Under the pieces are notes generated by a model. The model ran no database searches, was not told the origin of the DNA, and saw only the letters and a list, made by a program, of their open reading frames with translations. This document shows positions 1-5,077 of a stretch of 9,051 bases of DNA, in pieces. Made by a program: the position numbers and the translations under genes. Each line of letters begins with the position of its first letter. Positions within the stretch are counted from its first letter, which is position 1. Source of the DNA: Anaerolineaceae bacterium UBA6105. Its GTDB lineage: Bacteria; Chloroflexota; Anaerolineae; Anaerolineales; Anaerolineaceae. The DNA is taken from contig DIWN01000003.1 in NCBI GenBank assembly GCA_002423495.1, positions 1 to 9,051 of the forward strand, read 5' to 3'.

Positions 1-169
1 ACTCGTAGATAGTGTAGTCGACTTCAATTGTCACATGGCGGTTCACGCCGGCAGAAGGTAATGAGATTGACTTTGCGGGAGCTGTTCCAATCAGACCCAG
101 CAAAAGACCACACACCATCAGAACTCTGATGAGCGGGAACAAAGGCTGGTATTTGGTCTGTCTAAACAT
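1..169 (-). CDS. Secreted protein, N-terminal part only (runs off window)
   Basis: The first 56 codons of a gene that continues beyond base 1. The translation begins MFRQTKYQPLFPLIRVLMVC, followed by a hydrophobic LLLGLIG core and an Ala-Pro-Ala site. This is a standard Sec signal peptide with likely cleavage after residue 32, so the product should be exported. The mature start (residues 33-56, ending in VDYTIYE) is too short for me to assign a family. The ATG at 169 has GGAGAG only 1-2 bases upstream. An in-frame ATG at 178 would add MER and removes that tight spacing, so the start is uncertain between the two. The gene follows the stop of the LCP-type gene at 182 by a few bases, so the two are probably co-transcribed and both act at the cell surface. 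I am confident that it is a secreted protein start, but not of its function. Confidence 0.75.
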   Translation of the reverse strand, partial: MFRQTKYQPLFPLIRVLMVCGLLLGLIGTAPAKSISLPSAGVNRHVTIEVDYTIYE

Positions 170-181
170 TCTCTCCATTTT

Positions 182-1036
182 TTACGGATACCCTGGCAGT
201 GTTGGAGTTGGAGTATAAAAAACCGCGGTGGGTATCGGATACGGTTCAGATTGCGTGGCAGTCGGTCCAGGCGTCGCTGTGCGGGTTGGTGTGCGGGTCG
301 CGGTTGGTTGGGCTGGCTGAGTCGATGTGCGCGTTGCTGTTGGCTGAGCCGTACTCGCTGTTGGCTGCCCGACTAACGTATTGGTCGGCCAAACCGGCAC
401 ATAGGGCGTCGCCTGGGCGGTTTGCGTAAGCGCGACGGCGATGGTCACCTGGGCTTCGTAAGTCAGAACGATCTCCCCAAGGGGGGAGGGTTCGCTGATA
501 GCCGCCAATGCCTGCTCAAAAAGCTCCGCAACCCGCTCTTCACGCGGAAGCAGGACTGTGGTCTGCGTGTTGTCAGGCAATTCCCACTGGCGCAACTGCT
601 CCCATCCCAGCACGAAGTAGTTCATCCGATCCGGATCCCCCAGGCGCAGTGCCAGGGGTACACGAAGCAGGAGATCCAGCAGGGAGAGGTCGGTTTCGAG
701 ATGATCCTGGTAGGAAACATACAAAACCGGCAAGCGAGCCAATCTGCCATTTTGAACTAATTTGGTAAAGAGCAATTGCAAAACCTGCTGCTGACGGCGG
801 GTGCGATTAACCGCGTCGCCGCTATCATACGAAACATAGCAATAAACCTTGTCGCCATTCATGCGGTGCGTGCCCGCAGGCAGGCCGCCGCACGCGTCCC
901 GGATCGGAAAGAGCACGCTCACATCCAGACTGCCCAGGTCATTCACCAGCCACTTGAACTCGGTCGGATGCGCCAGGACAAATTTGTCGGGGTGGATGCC
1001 GAAGTTGTAGGCAAGAGTGTCGCGTACAAGTTCCAT
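182..1036 (-). CDS. LCP (LytR-CpsA-Psr)-type protein, C-terminal part of a frameshifted gene
   Basis: This is the 3' part of a gene whose 5' part lies at 1084-1518 in another frame. LCP enzymes transfer undecaprenyl-linked polymers to the cell wall. The ORF opens MELVRDTLAYNFGI, which matches the LCP stretch after 'NxAxALGG'. Residues 50-90 (GGLPAGTHRMNGDKVYCYVS, then NRTRRQQQVL at 77-86) match the late LCP region where a membrane-distal Arg/Gln helix follows the 'YVRxRH' strand. Here that strand reads CYVSYDSG, so the usual paired arginines are missing. Residues 210-284 are a Pro/Thr-rich tail with two QPTATRT repeats, typical of exported Chloroflexota proteins. The ATG at 1036 is internal to the ancestral gene and has no convincing ribosome binding site, so this fragment may not be made on its own. 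It could be a pseudogene, or the frameshifts could be assembly errors. Confidence 0.72.
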   Translation of the reverse strand: MELVRDTLAYNFGIHPDKFVLAHPTEFKWLVNDLGSLDVSVLFPIRDACGGLPAGTHRMNGDKVYCYVSYDSGDAVNRTRRQQQVLQLLFTKLVQNGRLARLPVLYVSYQDHLETDLSLLDLLLRVPLALRLGDPDRMNYFVLGWEQLRQWELPDNTQTTVLLPREERVAELFEQALAAISEPSPLGEIVLTYEAQVTIAVALTQTAQATPYVPVWPTNTLVGQPTASTAQPTATRTSTQPAQPTATRTPTRTATPGPTATQSEPYPIPTAVFYTPTPTLPGYP

Positions 1037-1518
1037 GCCGCCAAGGGCGAAAGGCCGTGTTGAGCCGCTGCATCGTGTGCCCGGGGAGATATAACAAACA
1101 GGCTCCCCGGGATGGAGATGACGCTCGCCTTGGAGAGCCGCTCATTGATCAGCAGCAGATGGATGGCATCCGTGCGACCGCTGAAAGGTTTTTCCGCCTC
1201 AGTGCCTAGAAGCAGCCAGATTTTCACATCCTCATCCAGTTCCAGCCGGGGGGCGGCAGGGGGAATGGCGGTGGAAGCAGGGCTGCCGGGCGGCGCAAAG
1301 GTAGGCCAGATGTCGGGGGTGCGGGTTGCGTTGGGCTGCGGGGTTTGGGTGAGGGTGGCGGTGAGCCAGGGGTTGAGAGACTGCTCGTTTGACCCTCTTG
1401 GAGGTCTACCCCCACCTGAGCCGCAGGCGTTCAACATCAACACCAGGGCTACCAGGACTCCTGTTGCGAGCAAAGCTTTGACACGGCGATGAATTGGTAA
1501 GGTTCCGGTCATTTTCAT
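943..1518 (-). CDS. LCP (LytR-CpsA-Psr)-type lipoprotein, N-terminal part of a frameshifted gene
   Basis: The 5' part of the same gene. The N-terminus is a lipoprotein signal: basic MKMTGTLPIHRRVK, a hydrophobic stretch at 15-29 and the lipobox LNAC at 29-32, so Cys32 would be lipid-anchored outside the membrane. A Pro/Thr-rich spacer (about 33-92) precedes the LCP domain. The domain shows LLLGTEAEKPFSGRTDAIHL at 102-121, with the conserved Asp of GRTD, and SVISIPGSLFV at 132-142, where most LCP proteins have IPRD. That position therefore lacks the usual Arg and Asp. The reading is convincing only to residue 145 (base 1084). After that the frame runs 47 codons out of register to a chance stop at 943. 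Removing one G within 1083-1086 and the G at 1049 restores continuous LCP sequence (GHTMQRLNTAF, then ALGGMELV) of about 444 aa. The start at 1518 has no clear Shine-Dalgarno; 1512 is a second in-frame ATG. Confidence 0.72.
   Translation of the reverse strand: MKMTGTLPIHRRVKALLATGVLVALVLMLNACGSGGGRPPRGSNEQSLNPWLTATLTQTPQPNATRTPDIWPTFAPPGSPASTAIPPAAPRLELDEDVKIWLLLGTEAEKPFSGRTDAIHLLLINERLSKASVISIPGSLFVISPRAHDAAAQHGLSPLAAWNLYATLLPTTSASTPTNLSWRIRPSSSGW
1080..1111. repeat. Perfect 9-bp inverted repeat at the first LCP frameshift
   Basis: The arms CCCGGGGAG (1080-1088) and CTCCCCGGG (1103-1111) are perfect complements around a 14-base loop. The frame-breaking extra G lies in the left arm. Without it the left arm would be one base short of matching the right arm, so the insertion is exactly what makes the palindrome perfect. 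Confidence 0.8.
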
Positions 1519-1559
1519 AAGCTTAACGCAGGGGGAATAGACACCCCACCAGACTAAAG

Positions 1560-1568
1560 ATTATAGCA
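1560..1568 (-). promoter_or_regulatory. Extended -10 promoter candidate for the LCP-type gene
   Basis: Read on the minus strand, this is TGCTATAAT, a perfect -10 hexamer with the extended TGn motif. Transcription would start near 1553, giving a leader of about 35 nt before the ATG at 1518. A TTGACT lies upstream at 1580-1585, but the spacer is only 14 bp, so the extended -10 probably does the work. The leader contains a run of G and a run of C that could form a weak hairpin just before the start codon. Confidence 0.45.
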
Positions 1569-1630
1569 TAGGCAGCGAGAGTCAAGCGTAACTGGGGAAG
1601 GGATGCGGTTTCCGGCATGCTTCATTTTCC

Positions 1631-1945
1631 TGGATATTATGTGGGGTTTTTCCGCTATTTCCGCTATTTCCGCTGTTTTTTGATAGCGCCAGATGGCTGT
1701 TTGAGTGGAAAAACTGCTTTTGTTAAGGTGCGAGGGGTTGATTTTGTCCTAATATCATGGCACTCATGCTCGTTTTTCACAGATCTTTTTTCTCAGCAAT
1801 TTGCAGGAATTGCAAGATTTGCAGTGTTTTTTGATAGTGCATATCTGGCGGTTTGAGTGCAAATCCGATTTTAAAATGTGCTTTTTTGCAAGTAGGTGCA
1901 ATTGGTGATATTATAGCACTTTTGTTCTATTTTTCCAAATCCGAT
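1631..1945. repeat. Diverged tandem repeats of about 120-155 bp, no gene
   Basis: Two long copies share TGTTTTTTGATAG, then CTGTTTGAGTG or CGGTTTGAGTG (1674-1707 and 1825-1859), and later a 'tatcatggcactcatgctcg' / 'tattatagcacttttgttct' segment (about 1752 and 1909). A third partial copy starts near 1632 (GGATATTATGTGGGG). A 9-bp microrepeat, ccgctattt in three units with one mismatch in the last, occupies 1652-1678. Open frames here translate to low-complexity sequence without a ribosome binding site, so I read no protein gene in 1519-2551. Confidence 0.55.
1886..1914 (+). promoter_or_regulatory. Plus-strand promoter candidate for the small-RNA region
   Basis: TTGCAA at 1886-1891, a 17-bp spacer, then TATTAT at 1909-1914, preceded by TGA (an extended -10). 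Transcription would start near 1921. It lies within the second diverged tandem repeat. No protein gene follows on this strand, but a structured stretch and a terminator-like hairpin do. Confidence 0.35.
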
Positions 1946-2156
1946 TTGTTGGGCACCCAATTACTGAAAAGACCCTCTTCAGTCTCCTGTCCGCGTTGCG
2001 GCAGGAGCCAGCTTCGCCTCCCTTTCGCTTCGCTACAGGGATCTTCGACCCAGGGAAGCCCAAAGTATTGCCCTAACTCGAGGGAGGGGCCACGAAGCTA
2101 GGGAAAGTGTGATTTTTCTGCCGTAGGCCGGATTCCTCTTTTGAATCCGGCTTTTT
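1921..2156 (+). ncRNA. Candidate structured small RNA, about 235 nt
   Basis: No recognised RNA family. The prediction rests on three things in order: a 17-bp-spaced promoter at 1886-1914, strong secondary structure, and a terminator-like hairpin with a T run at 2127-2156. Internal structure includes TTGGGCACCCAA (1949-1960), a hairpin CTCCTG-CCGC / GCGG-CAGGAG with one bulged T (1984-2007), and a longer stem pairing AGCTTCG plus CCTCCCT (2010-2023) with AGGGAGG and CGAAGCT (2081-2099). I see no hallmarks of tmRNA, RNase P RNA or SRP RNA. It may instead be a pile of intergenic palindromes with a fortuitous promoter. Confidence 0.3.
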
Positions 2157-2202
2157 ACATCCACACACTATTGCCGGATTGAACCACGCAATCCGGCCTA
2201 CG
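2122..2202. repeat. REP-like inverted repeat with CCTACG tail (left copy)
   Basis: CGTAGGCCGGATT (2122-2134) is the exact reverse complement of AATCCGGCCTACG (2190-2202). Within it, 2173-2197 is a local hairpin: GCCGGATT, loop GAACCACGC, AATCCGGC, with the tail CCTACG ending at 2202. A second hairpin with the same 8-bp stem length, near-identical 9-base loop and the same tail lies at 8562-8591. This fits a dispersed REP/BIME-type palindrome, usually mobilised in trans by a RAYT transposase. None is encoded in the window. Confidence 0.65.
2127..2156 (+). terminator. Rho-independent terminator-like hairpin
   Basis: GCCGGATTC (2127-2135) pairs perfectly with GAATCCGGC (2143-2151) around a 7-base loop and is followed at once by five T. 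It has the form of an intrinsic terminator on the plus strand. The left arm belongs to a larger inverted repeat with 2190-2202, so it may be a repeat element co-opted as a terminator. Confidence 0.45.
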
Positions 2203-2222
2203 AACTGCCGTCCTCTCGGGTG

Positions 2223-2270
2223 GAGACCTTCGGTCTACTAACCGTGCTCGGTTAGGAAACCGGCACGATC
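2223..2270. repeat. 48-nt two-hairpin element, copy A
   Basis: This begins GAGACCTTCGGTCT, a short hairpin (AGACC, TTC, GGTCT), then ACTAAC, then a 10-bp hairpin: CGTGC, bulged T, CGGTT, loop AGGA, AACCG, GCACG, and ends GATC. Copy B at 2417-2464 has the same length and 42 of 48 identical bases. The flanks are unrelated. The GGAGACC at 2222-2228 could alternatively pair with GGTCTCC at 2324-2330, giving two exclusive folds. Confidence 0.7.
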
Positions 2271-2285
2271 GAGGACCTTATGATT

Positions 2286-2353
2286 GCGCCGGCCTCCTGG
2301 CCGCGCGCAGGATTTGACCGGCAGGTCTCCCTAAGGGTCTTGCTGGAAAGACC
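2286..2353. other. Further strong hairpins between the 48-nt copies
   Basis: CGGCC (2290-2294), loop TCCT, GGCCG (2299-2303), extended by GCGC on either side with one bulge, and then GGTCTT (2336-2341) pairing with AAGACC (2348-2353). The rest of 2465-2551 shows no gene and no clear terminator for the gene ending at 2552. Confidence 0.5.
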
Positions 2354-2416
2354 TATATCCTAGACATGAGCAGTAACAGAACTTTATGCAACTGCTTAAT
2401 CATAGGATGAACAGAT

Positions 2417-2464
2417 GAGACCTTCGGTCAACTAACCGTGCTCGGGCAAGAGCCCGGCACGATC
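2417..2464. repeat. 48-nt two-hairpin element, copy B
   Basis: Second copy, 194 bp from copy A. The main stem reads CGTGC, bulged T, CGGGC, loop AAGA, GCCCG, GCACG. Two T-A pairs of copy A are replaced by G-C and C-G pairs, so four of the six differences preserve pairing. The remaining two are one loop base and one base beside the short hairpin. Confidence 0.7.
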
Positions 2465-2551
2465 TAAGGAATCGTTGATTAGGTAACAAACCTTCCATAC
2501 TGTCGTAGCAGCATTATAAAACAAAGCTTCGACACTAGGCGGGGTTGTCCA

Positions 2552-3028
2552 CTAACCTCTTTGTCGACGAGAATTCAGACCTATACCAGCCCCAATACCA
2601 CCGCCAAAAAGTATCGCAATTTCAATAATCTTGGCCAGTAATTCTTGGTCATTGTCTTTCAAAATGAGTATGAGACCCACGAAAACAATTATGCCAATAA
2701 GAACCAACACAAAACTCATCCATTGCTGTCTTTTTATCAACAAAGCCCGGTTATTGTCATCTTCTTGAATACCATTAAGAAAGATGGTGATATGTTCGGG
2801 CGTAAATTTTGGATACAGAGACGAAATTCCTGAGCCTTCTGTTCTGGAAATGGTAGCCATAAAGGCTTCAAAAGTTGCCCTGGTTTCCGGTTTTGATTGA
2901 TCAAGCCTGTCGAGCAGCTCAATTGCATTGTCTGCTTTGGTATCTGTTTCTCCTCCAGACGGGCTATTTGTCGAGGCTGGAAGATTTGGGTTTTGAATAG
3001 GATCTCCTACAGTAGCCTCATTCGTCAT
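2552..3028 (-). CDS. Small two-helix membrane protein, family not recognised
   Basis: 158 aa. Residues 1-35 are polar and Pro/Ser/Thr-rich, residues 36-100 look helical and soluble, and two membrane helices follow: about 103-123 (WMSFVLVLIGIIVFVGLILI) and 131-152, the latter with a glycine-rich FGGGIGAGIG. The chain ends in basic SRRQRG. Layout (soluble N-terminal helices, an arginine/glutamine-rich turn, two C-terminal helices) resembles small membrane proteins such as DUF2335, but I do not see that family's motif and do not assign it. The ATG at 3028 has AGGAACAATT upstream and overlaps the previous gene's end by 11 bp, so translation is probably coupled. Its position next to a methyltransferase/nuclease gene and a HicAB-like unit raises the possibility of a membrane effector in a defence module; that is inference only. 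Confidence 0.75.
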   Translation of the reverse strand: MTNEATVGDPIQNPNLPASTNSPSGGETDTKADNAIELLDRLDQSKPETRATFEAFMATISRTEGSGISSLYPKFTPEHITIFLNGIQEDDNNRALLIKRQQWMSFVLVLIGIIVFVGLILILKDNDQELLAKIIEIAILFGGGIGAGIGLNSRRQRG

Positions 3029-3236
3029 AATTGTTCCTATGGCCCTCGATTTTTAACCTCATTTTTCTTTCGAAACGACCTGATTTAAGCTTTAATTTCT
3101 CGTTGATGCGCTTAGTCATAATAATTTTTATTGCTGATTCAATTAGAGCTCTTGATTCAGGGTCGCTGGGTAACGCCATCTTCTGGCTAGATATCGTCAT
3201 GAACCTGTCATTGTTTTTAACTTCTTGGAAAAACAT
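3018..3236 (-). CDS. Small basic protein, hypothetical, coupled to the membrane protein
   Basis: 72 aa, rich in Lys and Arg in the second half (TKRINEKLKLKSGRFERKMR). No signal peptide, membrane segment or recognisable domain. A helix with the pattern SDPESRALIESAIKIIMTKR spans about 24-43. The start is well supported: AGGAG lies five bases before the ATG at 3236. The stop at 3018 is inside the first codons of the downstream membrane-protein gene, a typical sign of a translationally coupled pair. The basic charge would suit nucleic-acid or membrane-surface binding, but nothing specific can be claimed. The 143 bp upstream is AT-rich. A TATAAT lies about 125 bp before the start without a good -35, so the pair could also be read through from the methyltransferase gene. 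Confidence 0.65.
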   Translation of the reverse strand: MFFQEVKNNDRFMTISSQKMALPSDPESRALIESAIKIIMTKRINEKLKLKSGRFERKMRLKIEGHRNNYDE

Positions 3237-3379
3237 GTTTGCTCCTATTTTCTCGTGTCCGGATTAATTGCTAACAATTTTATGACATTTTTTCAATAAT
3301 AGATAATTTCAATTAGTCAACTTACATAATAACCGATTTCCTGTGCTTCTGAGTAAGCAAATTATACAATTCCTGCGGA

Positions 3380-5038
3380 TTAGTCGGAATTAATACTAAC
3401 CCCCCCCAACAGCCCCAATTGACCTGTGTCTTTTCCTTTTTCCCTCTTTGCCCTTCTGAAGGTCTTATTCACCTGCTGAATCGGCGGCATGTCGATCTGC
3501 TTGCCGTCCAAGAGCTCTGCAATGGTCAGAATCTGCACTTTCGGATAATCCCTGTTCCACGTATCGGAGTGATAAAAGCCTGCTTCGGCAGCTTCCGCCC
3601 GCATGGGTTTTGTACTTTCTTCAAGGGAAATATAAACCCCGATCTCCGCTTTCTCCCGTTCCAGAACGCCGATCAGATCTCGGATGTGGCTGACGTTCAC
3701 ATGCTGCCCACCCTTCACAGAAAGGACGACCTGTTTGGTTTTGCCGGAATTGTCGTCATGGAAGTAAAGCCGTCCATCAATGCCGTGGTCCGCGCCTTTT
3801 TTCTGATCAGCCGGTCTGGCACCAACCAAACCCAACGCCCACCACTGAAACTGGTACTTGTCCTGCTCCGCCAGGGATCTCGCGCCTTCAACGGTTGTTG
3901 GCTCACCAATCACTTCGTACGTGAGAGAATCTCCAAAGGCGTCTTCCATTCGCCTTTTGATGAGACCAATCGCAAGATGGGTGATGTCGATCCCAATCCA
4001 ATTCCTGCCAAGCTTTTGCGCGGCGGCAATCGCCGTTCCGCAACCGCAGAACGGGTCCAAGACCACATCACCGGGGTTACTCGAAGCATTGATGATCCGT
4101 TCAAGTAGGGCTAGGGGTTTCTGGGTGGGGTAACCCATTTTTTCGGCTGATGCAAATTGTAAAGGTTGAATATCTGTCCAGACGTTTGTAATAATCGAGC
4201 CTTCTTGCTCGTTCAAGTATCTCTTTAACCTAGGGCGTTTCGAAAAATCAAAGGAACCATCTTTCTTCTTTGGATACCAAATTCTACCTTCAGCTTCTAA
4301 CTTCTCCATAGTCGATCTTTGGTATCGCCATCCCTTGGCAGGGTAAGAGAAACCATTCCACTCGTACATCATATTTGGACGTGGGTTAGGACTTGCCATA
4401 TCCGCAATACTATACAAGCCTCTGCCGTCATTGTCATCAAAACGGTAAAACTTTGATAAATATGCTGGGTCATGCTCTCCATATTGTGGAAGGAACTGAG
4501 TTAACTTTGATTTTGCATAGAACAAAATCGAATCGGAAACATTGCTGAATTGATGCTTAGCATCGCTATGGGCAGTTTGCCTTTTCCAAGTAATTTCATT
4601 GCGATAATTCTCTGCCCCGAATACCATGTCCAGCAATACCTTCAAATAATGGCTTGCAGTGGGGTCGCAATGCAGATACAAACTACCAGTGGGTTTCAAT
4701 ACGCGGCGAAGTTCCTGCAATCTGGGCGCCATCATGGTCAGGTAAGCCATCATGTTGCTGTCGCCCAGGATCAAGTTGAAAGCCCGAAGCGCATCCGCGA
4801 CCGGACCGCCCTTTTCGACCTCGCGCGTGTAGGTCTGAATGGCATTCTGGTCCCACTGCCAGGTGTCCTCAAATGCCTGGATTTGCGCGCTGGACTGCGA
4901 CCCGTCCTTTTGAGCAAACAGCACATTGTAATTCGCGTTGGAATTGAAAGGCGGGTCCAAATACACCAGGTCAACTGACTCGTCTTTGATATACCGCTGG
5001 AGTATATCCAGATTATCCCCATAATAAAGCGTGTTCAT
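3380..5038 (-). CDS. DNA methyltransferase (N6-A/N4-C, beta class) with C-terminal Mrr-like nuclease domain
   Basis: Adds a methyl group from S-adenosylmethionine to an exocyclic amino group in DNA. Numbering below starts at the upstream TTG (5044); the ATG at 5038 is residue 3. Catalytic motif IV is DPPF at 30-33, ahead of the SAM-binding motif I DPFCGCGTA at 330-338. This order defines the beta class. GYPTQKP at 304-310 is the usual motif X region. The region between (about 150-300) would hold target recognition. From about 395 a second domain shows GADHGIDG (417-424), then VVLSVKGG (439-446) and EREKAEIGVYISLEE. This matches the Mrr/PD-(D/E)xK-like domain often fused to such methylases, with Asp423 and Lys444 as candidate active residues; the usual Glu/Gln two before the Lys is Ser here. 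The gene may thus be a single-chain modification and restriction-type protein. It lies 39 bp after the HicA-like gene. A run of eight G ends the coding sequence. Confidence 0.9.
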   Translation of the reverse strand: MNTLYYGDNLDILQRYIKDESVDLVYLDPPFNSNANYNVLFAQKDGSQSSAQIQAFEDTWQWDQNAIQTYTREVEKGGPVADALRAFNLILGDSNMMAYLTMMAPRLQELRRVLKPTGSLYLHCDPTASHYLKVLLDMVFGAENYRNEITWKRQTAHSDAKHQFSNVSDSILFYAKSKLTQFLPQYGEHDPAYLSKFYRFDDNDGRGLYSIADMASPNPRPNMMYEWNGFSYPAKGWRYQRSTMEKLEAEGRIWYPKKKDGSFDFSKRPRLKRYLNEQEGSIITNVWTDIQPLQFASAEKMGYPTQKPLALLERIINASSNPGDVVLDPFCGCGTAIAAAQKLGRNWIGIDITHLAIGLIKRRMEDAFGDSLTYEVIGEPTTVEGARSLAEQDKYQFQWWALGLVGARPADQKKGADHGIDGRLYFHDDNSGKTKQVVLSVKGGQHVNVSHIRDLIGVLEREKAEIGVYISLEESTKPMRAEAAEAGFYHSDTWNRDYPKVQILTIAELLDGKQIDMPPIQQVNKTFRRAKREKGKDTGQLGLLGGVSINSD

Positions 5039-5044
5039 AAGCAA

Positions 5045-5053
5045 ATTGTATCA
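5045..5053 (-). promoter_or_regulatory. Extended -10 immediately before the methyltransferase ATG
   Basis: Read on the minus strand, this is TGATACAAT followed by only six bases and ATG (5038). Transcription from it would begin at or next to the A of ATG, giving a leaderless mRNA. This agrees with the absence of a Shine-Dalgarno near that ATG. No good -35 is seen. The gene could also be reached by read-through from the trio upstream. Confidence 0.4.
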
Positions 5054-5077
5054 GTAAAACAAGCTCCAGGAAAAAGA

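Noticed and set aside
199..1063. Plus-strand open frames opposite the LCP-type gene (199-429, 422-760, 508-768, 776-1063)
   Set aside because: They are antisense to clear protein-coding sequence, have no ribosome binding sites, and their translations show no domain.
1617..2101. Plus-strand frames 1617-1856 and 1853-2101 as small genes
   Set aside because: The first translates the triple 9-bp microrepeat into FRYFRYFRCF. Neither has a ribosome binding site, and both run across repeats and strong hairpins.
2122..2202. Insertion-sequence end
   Set aside because: The inverted repeat is only about 80 bp end to end, encloses no coding sequence and shows no target duplication. A REP-like palindrome explains the loop and tail shared with 8562-8591.
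2223..2464. tRNA, tmRNA, RNase P RNA or SRP RNA
   Set aside because: The hairpins lack a T-loop GTTCGA motif, a CCA-ready acceptor stem and the hallmark sequences of those RNAs.
3031..3267. Plus-strand frame overlapping the small basic protein gene
   Set aside because: The minus-strand pair has two good ribosome binding sites and an overlap typical of coupled genes. The plus-strand frame has none of these.
3419..4108. 229-codon plus-strand frame inside the methyltransferase gene
   Set aside because: The minus strand here encodes DPFCGCGTA and the Mrr-like motifs, so the plus-strand frame is a shadow. The same holds for 3858-4133 and 4550-4978.
5045..5077. Terminator between the HicA-like gene and the methyltransferase
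   Set aside because: No GC-rich stem followed by a T run is present in the 39-bp gap, so read-through remains possible.
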